A stretch of DNA of 64,000 nucleotides from Flavisolibacter amylovorans. Its GTDB lineage: Bacteria; Bacteroidota; Bacteroidia; Chitinophagales; Chitinophagaceae. Location: NCBI RefSeq assembly GCF_039541815.1, contig NZ_BAABGY010000002.1, positions 310,001 through 374,000 on the forward strand, written 5' to 3'. Below are positions 25,334 to 34,167 of the stretch, one piece after another. The stretch's first letter is position 1, and each line of letters begins with the position of its first letter. Position numbers and translations under genes: made by a program. The notes beneath the pieces are model-generated. The model had not been told where the DNA came from and did not search any database. It saw nothing but the letters and a program-made list of their open reading frames with translations.

Positions 25334-27181
25334 TCATAATGCTTTCTTCCCGGATGTGGCCTGCGCGAAGCGGATCACGTCGGAGAACGCCTTCTTGGGC
25401 TGTAACTGCGCGTCGAAGAGGAGGGGGTAGTCCTTGCGTCCCTGCACCGGGAAGTCGTCGAGCCAGCTGTGGCGATCGGAGATGTTCCAGAACGTGACGC
25501 CGGTGATCACGTGGCGGTATTTCCGGAACAGCTCGAAGGTCATCCCGTACACCTCCCGCTGCTGCTGCTCGCGCGCTGCGCTGAATGCGGTGTTGCTGTC
25601 TTCGGCAGGGCGGGCGCGCGCATCGTGCTCCTTCGGGTACACGGATATGTCGAGCTCAGTGATCTGCAGGTTCACGCCCAGCTGCGCGAAGCGCTGCAGG
25701 GTGCTGTCGAGCTGCCCGCGGCCCGGCTCGTTTACCGCCCAGTGCGCCTGCAAGCCGAGGCCATGGATCGGAATGCCGCGGTCTTTGAGCCCTTTCACCA
25801 GCCGGAAGATCTTCTCGCGCTTCACGGGGCTGATCTCGTTGTAGTCGTTGTAGAACAGCTGCGCCGCGGGGTCGGCCTGGTGGGCCCAGGTAAAGGCGGA
25901 GTCGATGAAGTCGGGGCCGATGATGCGGAGCCAGGGCGAGCGGCGCAGGTACTCGTCGCGCCGGTCGGAGATCACCTCGTTGGCCACGTCCCAGGCATAG
26001 ACCTTCCCCTTGTAGCGGCCGGCCACGGCAAAGATGTGTTCCTTCAGGCGTTGTAGTAATACGGTGCGGCCTACGGTGTCGCCCTTGCTGTCGGTGAACA
26101 TCCAGTCTGGGGTCTGGTGATGCCACACGAGCGTGTGCCCGCGCAGCTTCATGCCGGTACGCGCCGCGAAGGCTGCAATGCTGTCGGCGTCTTTCCAGAA
26201 GTATTCGTGCTCCTTCGGGTGGATGGGGCCCATCTTCATCGCGTTCTCCGGGGTCATCGAGCTGAAGTGCTTCGTGATGAGTGCGGCCTCGTCGGTCTTG
26301 AGGGCCCGGGGCGATACGGCGACGCCCATCGGGAAGTATTCCGCATAGACCTTCTTCAGTGCCGGTACGTTGCCTCCGGGTGTGTGGGCCGTTGCGGGCG
26401 ATTGCTTCGCGCGGATGAATTTGGCCACGTCCACCATTGGTGCAACCCAGATGTCCTTCTGTCCCTTCAGGTAGCGCACGAGGCTGCGGTGGGCTTCCGT
26501 TGATACGTCGATGCTGTGCTCCCCGCCTACACCGTGAAACAGGAACACGAGGAGCTTGCGTTGCGCCTGCGCTTCCTTCACGAGGCTGATCAGCTTTTCG
26601 CCGCTTTCGCCGTTGACCATGTAGGCCGCGATGTTCCAGGGATCGACGGCGCCGGGGTCCTGCAACTCGTGGCGCACATGACGCGCGGCAACGAGCTCGT
26701 TTTTCACCGCATCGATGTAGGGCGTGTCGTGGATACGTGTGTCGGCGCAGGGGTAGGCAAAGGTGCGCTCCTTCTTTCCGTCGAGGGTCTCGAGCAGGAG
26801 GTTGGTGCTGCGGATCTCGTCGGCCATGCGGCGCAGCGTGTAGCGGTCCAGGTCATAGTCGGGGGGCACCCAGCTACGTCCCGGCAGCGAGCCCGAGCAG
26901 GGGTGGTAGATGCTGTGGTTGCCCAGCTCGTGCCCGTTGGCGGCGGCCTTCTTCCAGCGCGGGAACTGCGCCCGCAGGCGGCCGCCGTTGTCGGTGAGGT
27001 AGAAGGTGGCTTTCAGGTTGAGGGAGTCGAGCAGGGGCAGCACGGTGGTCTGGTGCACGTTCAATGCGTCGTCGTACGTCAACACCACGGCGGCCGACCT
27101 GCCGTTCCAGGGGCCTTGTGCGGCCGCGGGCAGCGCCATCACGGACAGGAGCAGTACAAATACGGATAAGGTCTTCGGCAT
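25334..27181 (-). CDS. Bifunctional CE4 polysaccharide deacetylase - GH10 endo-xylanase
   Basis: 615 residues with a signal peptide (MPKTLSVFVLLLSVMALPAAAQ). Residues about 28-265 are a NodB-type CE4 domain: LTYDDA supplies the metal Asp pair and GNHSIYHP the HxxxH metal ligands. Residues about 275-610 are a GH10 barrel with the acid/base Glu in WDVANEVISD and the nucleophile Glu in ITELDIS. The pair would remove acetyl groups and cut the xylan backbone outside the cell. The neighbouring divergent xylB-xylA-symporter genes would consume the xylose released. Order and linkage (esterase first) are clear. Confidence 0.92.
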   Translation of the reverse strand: MPKTLSVFVLLLSVMALPAAAQGPWNGRSAAVVLTYDDALNVHQTTVLPLLDSLNLKATFYLTDNGGRLRAQFPRWKKAAANGHELGNHSIYHPCSGSLPGRSWVPPDYDLDRYTLRRMADEIRSTNLLLETLDGKKERTFAYPCADTRIHDTPYIDAVKNELVAARHVRHELQDPGAVDPWNIAAYMVNGESGEKLISLVKEAQAQRKLLVFLFHGVGGEHSIDVSTEAHRSLVRYLKGQKDIWVAPMVDVAKFIRAKQSPATAHTPGGNVPALKKVYAEYFPMGVAVSPRALKTDEAALITKHFSSMTPENAMKMGPIHPKEHEYFWKDADSIAAFAARTGMKLRGHTLVWHHQTPDWMFTDSKGDTVGRTVLLQRLKEHIFAVAGRYKGKVYAWDVANEVISDRRDEYLRRSPWLRIIGPDFIDSAFTWAHQADPAAQLFYNDYNEISPVKREKIFRLVKGLKDRGIPIHGLGLQAHWAVNEPGRGQLDSTLQRFAQLGVNLQITELDISVYPKEHDARARPAEDSNTAFSAAREQQQREVYGMTFELFRKYRHVITGVTFWNISDRHSWLDDFPVQGRKDYPLLFDAQLQPKKAFSDVIRFAQATSGKKAL

Positions 27182-27390
27182 GGTCGTGCTGTTATCGGTT
27201 TGAAACGGTAAGGCGGGCGGGTCTTCGCGGGTATAAAGATTGGCTTTTCCGGGAATATCGGCCGTGAATGATTGAGCCGGTAGCCTCGCCGGCCATGCAT
27301 CTCCGGAATGCGGGGCTTCCGCCCGCCGCGCCCCGGATCCATGTTGCGCATGCTACACAGGGCATTGCTTCCGCGCTGCTCCTTCCTGTT

Positions 27391-27406
27391 CCGCAATCGT
27401 TTCCGC
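27391..27406. promoter_or_regulatory. LacI-type operator upstream of xylB
   Basis: CCGCAATCGTTTCCGC; its reverse complement GCGGAAACGATTGCGG matches the site at 30554-30569 (GCGCAAACGATTGCGC) at 14 of 16 positions. The central CG flanked by AAA/ATT and the near dyad are typical of LacI/GalR-family operators. No LacI gene lies in the window. Confidence 0.65.
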
Positions 27407-27502
27407 AAATAAATGCGGAGCGTGAACGTACCGGCCGGTTACCTTTTCCCTAGCTTTAGAGGCTGTGTGAGTTACCGTGCTTTCGGGTAACGCCTGAATG
27501 AT

Positions 27503-27642
27503 CGGCCGCAAGCGGCCGCTGCGCGCGAAGGCGCGACGGCACAACGAAGAAATGCACGATGTTTTTTCTTCACCGTTCTCGCCGCGACTCTCCCGAAGCT
27601 TCGGTGCGCCGCGCCGCCGCGTAGAAAAGGCCGCTTGCGGCC
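27503..27642. repeat. Palindrome-capped intergenic repeat, copy 4
   Basis: 140 bp. The left cap is CGGCCGCAAGCGGCCG (27503-27518) and the right cap GGCCGCTTGCGGCC (27629-27642). The inner left arm is GCGCGAAGGCGCGACGGC and the right arm a looser complement, around an AT-rich centre. It ends 47 bp before xylB, between the operator and the gene. Confidence 0.75.
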
Positions 27643-27688
27643 GTGCCGGCCGGTCGGTAAAGTTAAAAGCCTCTAAGAAGATTTGGAT

Positions 27689-29212
27689 ATGCTGTTACTC
27701 GGAATCGACCTCGGAACCTCGGCTGTCAAGGTCTCGGTGCTGGACGCTGAAAGTCGCCGCTGCGTGGCTTCGGCGCACTACCCCGAAACGGAGGTGGAGC
27801 TGATCGCCCCGCGCCCCGGGTGGGCCGAGCAAAGCCCCGAGGGCTGGTGGGAGCACGTGCAGCAGGCCGTGCTGAAATGCCACGCCACCGGGAGCTACCA
27901 CCCGGAGGATATCGGCGCCATCGGCATTTCCTACCAGATGCATGGGCTTGTGCTCGTAGACAAGGATCAGAACGTGCTGCGCAACGCCATAATCTGGTGC
28001 GACGGACGTGCCGTGGCCATCGGCGAGCGGGCCTTTGCCGGGCTCGGCGAGCACTTCTGCCTCAGCCACCTGCTGAACTCGCCCGGTAATTTTACGGCTA
28101 CGAAGCTTGCCTGGGTGCGGGAGCACGAGCCGGAACGCTACGACCGTATCGATAAGCTCCTGCTGCCTGGCGACTTCATCGCCATGAAGCTCACCGGCGT
28201 CGTCGGCACCACCGTGTCGGCCCTTTCCGAGGGCATCTTCTGGGATTTCAGGGAGCACAGTCTCTCCCACGACGTAATGCAGTACCTCGGCCTCGACGAC
28301 CGCTTTATTCCAACCCTGCAGCCGCTCTTCTCCGAGCATGGCCGGGTGTCGGAGCCGGTGGCGGCGCGGCTTGGCCTGAAAGCGGGCATCCCTGTGGCCT
28401 ACAAAGCCGGCGACCAGCTCAACAACGCCTTTTCGCTCAACGTGCTCGAGCCCGGTGAAGTGGCGGCCACCGCCGGCACCTCCGGGGTCATCTACGGGGT
28501 GAGCGATGCCCTCCAGTACGACCCGGGGTCGCGCATCAATTCCTTTGCCCACGTAAACCACACGCAGGAGTCGCCGCGTATCGGGGTGCTGCTGTGCATC
28601 AACGGTGCGGGCATCTTCAACCGCTGGGTGCGCAACCTGGCGGGCGCGCAGCATAGCTATGAAAGCCTCAACCAGGCGGCCGCCGCAGTGGCGCCCGGTG
28701 CCGACGGACTGCGGATGCTGCCCTTTGGCAACGGCGCCGAGCGGATGCTGGGCAACCGTATCGTAGGCGCTCATTGCCACCGCCTCGACTTCAACATGCA
28801 TGGCACCGGGCACCTCGTACGCGCGGCACAGGAAGGCATCGCCTTTGCGTTCCGCTACGGACTCGACATTATGCGGGCGGGTGGCATGCGCCCCTCGGTG
28901 ATCCGGGCAGGCCGTGCCAATCTGTTCCGGAGCCCTGTGTTCGCACAGGCCTTCGTAGACGCCACCGGCGTGCCCGTAGAACTACATGACACCGACGGTG
29001 CGGCTGGCGCCGCCCTCGGCGCAGGCGTAGGCTGTGGTCTCTATGCCGGACCTGCAGCGGCATTCAGCGGTCGCGCGCCGCTGGCGCTTATCGAGCCGAA
29101 GGCCGGCGCGATTTACGAAGCCCTGTACCAGGAATGGAAGACCTTGTTAGCCCTTCAATTACAAAATATCCATATGGCCGGCGCCTCCGGCCCGGACACC
29201 CTAAACACATGA
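27689..29212 (+). CDS. xylB: Xylulokinase
   Basis: 507 residues from the ATG at 27689; a TTG two codons earlier is unlikely. It phosphorylates D-xylulose to xylulose-5-phosphate. The FGGY kinase fold is shown by LLGIDLGTSAVKVSVLD at the N-terminus, the substrate segment GISYQMHGLVLVD near residue 85, IIWCDGRA near 107, and ATAGTSGVIYG near 262 for ATP. The stop overlaps the xylA start (ATGA). Adjacent xylA and xylanase fix the substrate as xylulose. Confidence 0.93.
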   Translation: MLLLGIDLGTSAVKVSVLDAESRRCVASAHYPETEVELIAPRPGWAEQSPEGWWEHVQQAVLKCHATGSYHPEDIGAIGISYQMHGLVLVDKDQNVLRNAIIWCDGRAVAIGERAFAGLGEHFCLSHLLNSPGNFTATKLAWVREHEPERYDRIDKLLLPGDFIAMKLTGVVGTTVSALSEGIFWDFREHSLSHDVMQYLGLDDRFIPTLQPLFSEHGRVSEPVAARLGLKAGIPVAYKAGDQLNNAFSLNVLEPGEVAATAGTSGVIYGVSDALQYDPGSRINSFAHVNHTQESPRIGVLLCINGAGIFNRWVRNLAGAQHSYESLNQAAAAVAPGADGLRMLPFGNGAERMLGNRIVGAHCHRLDFNMHGTGHLVRAAQEGIAFAFRYGLDIMRAGGMRPSVIRAGRANLFRSPVFAQAFVDATGVPVELHDTDGAAGAALGAGVGCGLYAGPAAAFSGRAPLALIEPKAGAIYEALYQEWKTLLALQLQNIHMAGASGPDTLNT

Positions 29213-30543
29213 TCATGACAACAGTCCAAAGCACGAAGCCGTATTTTAAGCAGATTGCGCCCATCAAGTACGAGGGACCCGAATCCGACAACCCGCTGGC
29301 CTTCCGCTGGTACGACGAGCACCGTGTGGTGGCGGGTAAGACCCTGAAGGAGCACCTGCGCTTCGCCTGCGCCTACTGGCACTCCTTCAACGGCAACGGC
29401 TCGGACCCCTTCGGCGGGCCCACGCACATCTTCCCGTGGAACGCGGCCCCGGACCCCATCGGGCGTGCTTACGCGAAGATGGACGCCGCCTTCGAGTTCA
29501 TCACGAAGCTGAGCATCCCCTACTACTGCTTTCACGACGTGGACGTGGTGGACTATACCGACGACCTCGCCGATAACGAGCGCCGCCTGCAGACGATGGT
29601 AGCCTACGCGAAAGAGAAGCAGGCCGAGACAGGCGTGAAGCTGCTCTGGGGTACTGCCAACCTCTTCTCGCACCAGCGCTACATGAACGGCGCCGCCACC
29701 AACCCCGACTTCCACGTGCTCGCGCATGCCGGCGCTCAGGTAAAGGCTGCCCTCGACGCCACCATCGAGCTCGGTGGCGAGAACTACGTGTTCTGGGGCG
29801 GCCGCGAAGGGTATATGACCCTGCTCAATACCAACATGAAGCGCGAAAAGGAACACCTCGCCCGCTTCCTCCACACCGCAAAGGACTATGCCCGCCGCAA
29901 CGGCTTCACCGGCGCCTTCTTCATCGAGCCCAAGCCGGCCGAGCCCTCCAAGCACCAGTATGACTTTGATTGTGAGACGGTGATCGGCTTCCTGCGCCAG
30001 TACGACCTGCTGGGTGATTTCAAGATCAATATCGAGGTGAACCATGCCACGCTTGCCGGCCATACCTTCTCCCACGAGCTGCAGGTGGCTGCCGACGCCG
30101 GCGTGCTGGGCTCCATGGACGCCAACCGCGGCGACTACCAGAACGGGTGGGACACCGACCAGTTCCCCAACAACGGCAACGAGCTCACGGAAGCGATGCT
30201 CGTGATCCTCGAGGCCGGCGGCTTCCAGGGGGGCGGCATCAACTTCGACTCCAAGGTGCGCCGCAACTCCACCGACCCGGAGGACCTGTTCTATGCCCAC
30301 ATCGGCGGTATGGACAGCTTCGCCCGCGCGCTCATCGTGGCCGATAACATTCTGGAGAAGTCGGAGTACCGGAAGTTCCGCCGGGAGCGCTATGCGAGCT
30401 TCGACAGCGGCGCCGGCGCCGACTTTGAAGCAGGGAAGTTGTCGCTGGAGGATTTGCGCCGGTATGCCCTTGAAAATGGCGAGCCTGAAACCCGCAGCGG
30501 AAGGCAGGAGTGGCTGGAGAACATCATAAACCGCTATATTTAA
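29209..30543 (+). CDS. xylA: Xylose isomerase
   Basis: 444 residues from the ATG at 29209, which overlaps the xylB stop; the ATG at 29215 is also possible. It converts D-xylose to D-xylulose using divalent metals. Signatures are FHDVDVVD (about residue 105), YVFWGGREGYMTLLNTN (about 187-203) and FIEPKPAEPSKHQYDFD (about 238-254), with metal-binding Glu and His residues in place. Length is normal for the class II enzymes of Bacteroidota. It is the second gene of the xylose operon. Confidence 0.95.
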   Translation: MIMTTVQSTKPYFKQIAPIKYEGPESDNPLAFRWYDEHRVVAGKTLKEHLRFACAYWHSFNGNGSDPFGGPTHIFPWNAAPDPIGRAYAKMDAAFEFITKLSIPYYCFHDVDVVDYTDDLADNERRLQTMVAYAKEKQAETGVKLLWGTANLFSHQRYMNGAATNPDFHVLAHAGAQVKAALDATIELGGENYVFWGGREGYMTLLNTNMKREKEHLARFLHTAKDYARRNGFTGAFFIEPKPAEPSKHQYDFDCETVIGFLRQYDLLGDFKINIEVNHATLAGHTFSHELQVAADAGVLGSMDANRGDYQNGWDTDQFPNNGNELTEAMLVILEAGGFQGGGINFDSKVRRNSTDPEDLFYAHIGGMDSFARALIVADNILEKSEYRKFRRERYASFDSGAGADFEAGKLSLEDLRRYALENGEPETRSGRQEWLENIINRYI

Positions 30544-30553
30544 GCCTCCGATC

Positions 30554-30569
30554 GCGCAAACGATTGCGC
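30554..30569. promoter_or_regulatory. LacI-type operator upstream of the sugar symporter
   Basis: GCGCAAACGATTGCGC, a near-perfect dyad (one mismatch per half), 11 bp after the xylA stop and 31 bp before the symporter start. It matches the xylB operator at 14 of 16 positions. It may be an internal promoter operator or a second site for looping. Confidence 0.65.
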
Positions 30570-30600
30570 AATTGCTTCCGCCACCACCAAATCTATATGA

Positions 30601-32274
30601 ATGAAAGGCTTACAGAACAGCGATTACCTGGTTTTCATCCTTTACTTTCTCATCGTTTCCATCTACGGGTACAGCATCTACCGCAAGAAGAAAAAGGCAA
30701 CCGCCTCGGCATCGCACGACTACTTCCTCGCTGAAGGATCGCTTACCTGGTGGGCTATCGGCGCCTCGCTCATCGCCTCCAATATCTCCGCGGAGCAGTT
30801 CATCGGCATGAGCGGATCGGGATTCAAGATGGGCCTGGCCATTTCCACCTACGAGTGGATGGCCGCCGCCACCCTCATGATCGTGGCCATCTTCTTCATC
30901 CCGGTGTACCTCAAGAACAAGATCTACACGATGCCGCAGTTCCTCCACCAGCGCTACAACGGCACGGTGGCGATGATCATGGCGGTGTTCTGGCTGCTGC
31001 TGTACGTGGTGGTGAACCTTACCTCCATTCTCTATCTCGGCGCACTGGCCATCAACTCGATATCGGGGATCAATACCACGCTGTGCATGTACCTGCTGGC
31101 CATCTTCGCCATCTTCATCACACTGGGCGGTATGAAGGTGATCGGGTATACCGACGTGATCCAGGTATTCTTCCTGATCCTCGGCGGCCTCGTCACCACC
31201 TACCTCGCGCTCAACCTCGTGTCGGAGAAGTTCGGCACCACCGGCGTCGTCAACGGCTTCCGCATCATGACCGAGCAGGCCAACGACCACTTCCACATGA
31301 TCTTCAAGCAAGACAACAAGAACTATATGGACCTGCCGGGCCTCACGGTGCTCATCGGCGGCATGTGGATCGTGAACCTCAACTACTGGGGCTGCAACCA
31401 GTACATCACGCAGCGCGCGCTCGGCGCGGATCTCAAGACGGCCCGCAACGGCATCCTCTTCGCCGCCTTCCTGAAGCTGCTGATGCCGGTGATCGTGGTG
31501 CTCCCGGGCATCGCGGCCTACGTGCTGCACCAGCAGGGATCGTTCCAGGCCGAGATGGTACAGGCCGGCGAGATCAACCCCGACCGCGCCTACCCGGTGC
31601 TGCTCAACCTCCTGCCGGGCGGCCTCAAGGGGCTCGCCTTCGCAGCCCTCACGGCGGCCATCGTGGCCTCGCTCGCCGGCAAGGCCAACTCCATCTCCAC
31701 CATCTTCACACTCGACATCTATAAGAAGAAGATCAATGTGGACGCATCTGAAGACAAGATGGTGCGCATCGGCAAGATCACGGTGGTTGTGGCTATGATC
31801 CTGGCGGTGATGATCGCGCCGCTGCTCGGCATCGACAAGAAGGGTGGCTTCCAGTACATCCAGGAATACACCGGCTTCGTGAGCCCCGGCATCTTCGCCA
31901 TGTTCATCCTGGGCTTCTTCTGGAAGAAGACGACGTCGAATGCGGCGCTCTTCGCCACCATCGGCGGCTTTGCCTTCTCACTGTTCTTCAAGTTCCTCCC
32001 CAATATCATGGACCTTTCGTTCCTCGCGCCCTGGGGCTTCGCCAACCCCAACGCCGACGGCGTGTACGAGATCCCCTTCCTCGACCGCATGGGCTTCGTG
32101 TTCGGCATCGCCGTGATCGGCATGGTGCTGATCAGCCTCTGGGACAACCGCCGCGGCATCCGCCCGAAGGGCCTCGAGATCGATCGCAGCATGTTCCGCA
32201 TGGCACCCGCCTTTGCCGTGGGCGCCCTGCTTGTGTGCGGCATCCTGGCCGCCCTTTATTCGATCTACTGGTAA
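30601..32274 (+). CDS. Sodium/sugar symporter (SSS family, SLC5-like)
   Basis: 557 residues with about 13-14 membrane helices. The SSS signatures are visible: DYFLAEGSLTWWAIGASLIASN near residue 40 and ISAEQFIGMSGSG just after, with YTMPQFLHQRYN near 112 and the sugar-transporter-type NYWGCNQYITQRALGA near 261. It most likely imports xylose with Na+. It lies 57 bp after xylA with a LacI-type operator in between. Substrate is inferred from the operon. Confidence 0.88.
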   Translation: MKGLQNSDYLVFILYFLIVSIYGYSIYRKKKKATASASHDYFLAEGSLTWWAIGASLIASNISAEQFIGMSGSGFKMGLAISTYEWMAAATLMIVAIFFIPVYLKNKIYTMPQFLHQRYNGTVAMIMAVFWLLLYVVVNLTSILYLGALAINSISGINTTLCMYLLAIFAIFITLGGMKVIGYTDVIQVFFLILGGLVTTYLALNLVSEKFGTTGVVNGFRIMTEQANDHFHMIFKQDNKNYMDLPGLTVLIGGMWIVNLNYWGCNQYITQRALGADLKTARNGILFAAFLKLLMPVIVVLPGIAAYVLHQQGSFQAEMVQAGEINPDRAYPVLLNLLPGGLKGLAFAALTAAIVASLAGKANSISTIFTLDIYKKKINVDASEDKMVRIGKITVVVAMILAVMIAPLLGIDKKGGFQYIQEYTGFVSPGIFAMFILGFFWKKTTSNAALFATIGGFAFSLFFKFLPNIMDLSFLAPWGFANPNADGVYEIPFLDRMGFVFGIAVIGMVLISLWDNRRGIRPKGLEIDRSMFRMAPAFAVGALLVCGILAALYSIYW

Positions 32275-32594
32275 GCCGGTCGGTGAGCACACGGCAGGCA
32301 CCGGACGAGTTTCCCGCTGAGGTCTTGCGAGGGCTCCGGGCGCAGCGGCGGGGCCGGCAGCCGGCGAGGCGCACGCACCGGGCGGACACCTGGTTCAAGA
32401 AGTGCCGCTCTGCAATAGCGTTTGTTTCATGACGCTACAGAAGGTCGATGAGCATTGATTTTCCGTGTCTTTCGATTTGTGGCACGGTATTGCATTATTG
32501 GTGTTATCGACCTTATTGATTGTCCTACTCTGGACTTGCTAACCTCTGAAACAACACCCTTATTCGAAACGGCCGGCGCCCTGCGCCGGCCGTT
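32275..32594. other. Intergenic stretch after the xylose operon
   Basis: 320 bp. It ends with a strong hairpin at 32566-32596. The middle part (about 32400-32560) is more AT-rich than its surroundings. No gene is seen. Confidence 0.5.
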
Positions 32595-32596
32595 TC
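32566..32596. terminator. Hairpin terminator, probably for the small minus-strand gene
   Basis: Perfect 14-bp arms: GAAACGGCCGGCGC (32566-32579) and GCGCCGGCCGTTTC (32583-32596), loop CCT. It overlaps the stop codon of the minus-strand gene ending at 32595, and the symporter gene converges from the other side. There is no long T tract. Confidence 0.7.
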
Positions 32597-32840
32597 ATGT
32601 GCTTCCGGCCGTATCGGGCCGGCTCGGGGCACGGTGCTCCCTTCCGGGCTCAGGCGGGGTCTTTTCGGGCTGCGGCTTTGTGCGGTGCATGGCGGCTTCG
32701 ATATCGATCAGGTGGTGCCGGTGCTCCTGTACTTCTTCCCAGCTCCGGCCCTCGAGGAGCGCATTCCGGAGCAGGCGGGATTCTTCGTGATACAGTTCCT
32801 GCAACTGCTGCAGGCTGAGGGTAGACAGGTTCTTTTCCAA
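32595..32840 (-). CDS. Small helical protein of unknown function, TTG start
   Basis: 81 residues if it starts at the TTG at 32840 (MEKNLSTLSLQQLQELYHEE in translation). The first half is strongly helical and acidic (SLQQLQELYHEESRLLRNAL, then EVQEHRHHLIDIEAAMHR); the tail is Pro/Arg-rich. I chose this start because an earlier TTG (32867) lies in the -7 box. A good promoter sits upstream: TTG (32895-32893), a 20-bp spacer and TATCTTTG (32872-32865). A terminator hairpin overlaps the stop. No function recognised. Confidence 0.55.
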   Translation of the reverse strand: MEKNLSTLSLQQLQELYHEESRLLRNALLEGRSWEEVQEHRHHLIDIEAAMHRTKPQPEKTPPEPGREHRAPSRPDTAGST

Positions 32841-32864
32841 GGCGAGGCAGTAATTGAACGCGTG

Positions 32865-32895
32865 CAAAGATAAAACGGGCAGGCAAACAAGGCAA
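32865..32895 (-). promoter_or_regulatory. Bacteroidota-type promoter of the small helical gene
   Basis: On the minus strand, TTG at 32895-32893 and TATCTTTG at 32872-32865 are separated by 20 bp, which fits the TTTG-N19-21-TAnnTTTG pattern of this phylum. Confidence 0.6.
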
Positions 32896-33078
32896 GGGCC
32901 GGAACCCGGAAACAGGGCCTTGGCGCGCGTGAACCGGCAGCGCGGCCGTTGAAAAAAATCACTTTGCGAAGATGTTCATATTCAGTAGCTTACGCTGGAC
33001 TTTTCCCAAAGGGCAGTGCTGTAAAAAAGCTTGGGCCTGCTTTTTGGCTTATGTAAGAAAACAAAGCACGGCAGTACT

Positions 33079-33486
33079 ATGAGCACGCGGCAGTTGATAC
33101 TTTGGGTGGATGATGACCTGGACGATCTGGAGATCTTTACCCAGGCCGCAGCGGAGGTTTGCCCGGAAGCGGAGGTGCACTACGCGCACAACGGCCTCGA
33201 AGCGCTCACTTATCTCGAGCGGGCAAAGTCTGCCAAGGCGTTCCCTGATCTCGTGATCCTGGATATGAATATGCCGAAGCTCGGCGGCCGCGAAACGCTC
33301 GCCTCCATCAAGAGCAACCCCGATTTCCAGCAGCTCAACGTGATCGTGTTCACCACTTCGAGCAGCCCGCTCGATGCGCTCTTCTGCGAGAAGTACGGCG
33401 CCGAGATCTTCATCAAGCCCCAATCCTACGAGCACCTGAAGGAATTCGCCCGCCGGTTCTTCCTCATCAGCAGCGGCAGAGCCTAG
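33079..33486 (+). CDS. Single-domain response regulator (CheY/Rcp1-like)
   Basis: 135 residues, one receiver domain only. Acidic residues DDD near 11-13, the phosphoacceptor Asp in LVILDMNMPKLGG (about 62), Thr in VFTTSSS and Lys in IFIKPQS (about 117) are all present. The extended loop and the helical tail (EHLKEFARRFFL) are typical of Rcp1-like regulators paired with hybrid or phytochrome-type kinases. No kinase is adjacent. The ATG at 33079 is used because the upstream extension is not conserved-looking. Confidence 0.9.
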   Translation: MSTRQLILWVDDDLDDLEIFTQAAAEVCPEAEVHYAHNGLEALTYLERAKSAKAFPDLVILDMNMPKLGGRETLASIKSNPDFQQLNVIVFTTSSSPLDALFCEKYGAEIFIKPQSYEHLKEFARRFFLISSGRA

Positions 33487-33534
33487 TAAGCTCCCGCGCG
33501 CGTCCGCCCGTTCTAAGAAAAAATGGATCTGGAA

Positions 33535-33554
33535 TATACCGGGTGGTATATTTG
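33535..33554 (+). promoter_or_regulatory. tetR promoter with overlapping operator
   Basis: The dyad TATACCGGGTGGTATA (33535-33550) overlaps a consensus -7 box TATATTTG (33547-33554). The ATG follows 7 bp later, so the regulator bound here would block its own transcription. The arms match the second site at 34179-34194. Confidence 0.7.
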
Positions 33555-33561
33555 TGGCAGG

Positions 33562-34161
33562 ATGACCTTATCAAAAGCAGAACGCACCCGGCAACTGATC
33601 ATCGAGAAAGCGGCACCGCTCTTCAACAGGAAGGGTTATGCCGATACATCGCTGCAGGACGTGGTGGCGGCCACCGGCCTCACCAAGGGCGCCATCTACG
33701 GCAACTTTGCCAATAAGGACGAGCTCGCGCTTTCGGTGTTCGATTACAACCTGTCGGCCCTCAAGGCGGGCATGGCGGCTGCGCTCGCCTCCGAAGTGGA
33801 CGCTGCCGCAAAGCTCATTGCCTTTGCAGGATATTACCGCTCCGCATTCAAGGGGCTGGCTGCCAGGGGCGGTTGCCCGGTCCTCAATGCTGCCACCGAG
33901 GCCGATGATAACTACCCGCTGCTGCGCCCGCGCGTGCGGGCCGCCATCAGGAGCTGGGAGAAGGCCGTGACGCAGGTGATCGTGCAGGGGCAGGAGCAGG
34001 GCCGCATCCGCAAGGGCATCGACGCGGGGCGCTATGCCACCCTGTTCATCGCGCTGATCGAGGGCGGCATCATGCTTTCCAAGATCATGGACGACCCGGC
34101 GCGGCTCGAAACGGCGCTCGCGCAGGTGGAGCACCTGGTGCGGCACGAGCTGGCCACCTGA
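33562..34161 (+). CDS. TetR-family regulator
   Basis: 199 residues from the ATG at 33562; the upstream in-frame start (33523) would place the operator and -7 box inside the gene, so it is rejected. The N-terminal TetR helix-turn-helix is clear: FNRKGYADTSLQDVVAATGL, then TKGAIYGNFANKDEL near residue 40. The C-terminal ligand domain (about 80-195) is unassigned. It sits between two matching dyads, one over its own promoter and one in the promoter of the ketosynthase gene downstream, so it likely represses both. The ligand may be an acyl compound (inference). Confidence 0.9.
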   Translation: MTLSKAERTRQLIIEKAAPLFNRKGYADTSLQDVVAATGLTKGAIYGNFANKDELALSVFDYNLSALKAGMAAALASEVDAAAKLIAFAGYYRSAFKGLAARGGCPVLNAATEADDNYPLLRPRVRAAIRSWEKAVTQVIVQGQEQGRIRKGIDAGRYATLFIALIEGGIMLSKIMDDPARLETALAQVEHLVRHELAT

Positions 34162-34167
34162 TTTTTT

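Larger units (their letters stand above)
27182..27688. other. Divergent xylanase/xylB intergenic region
   Basis: 507 bp between the divergent xylanase and xylulokinase genes. It holds a LacI-type operator (27391-27406) and a palindrome-capped repeat (27503-27642). TAGCTTTA at about 27449 is a weak -7 candidate for xylB. I see no gene; small frames here are low-complexity. Confidence 0.6.
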
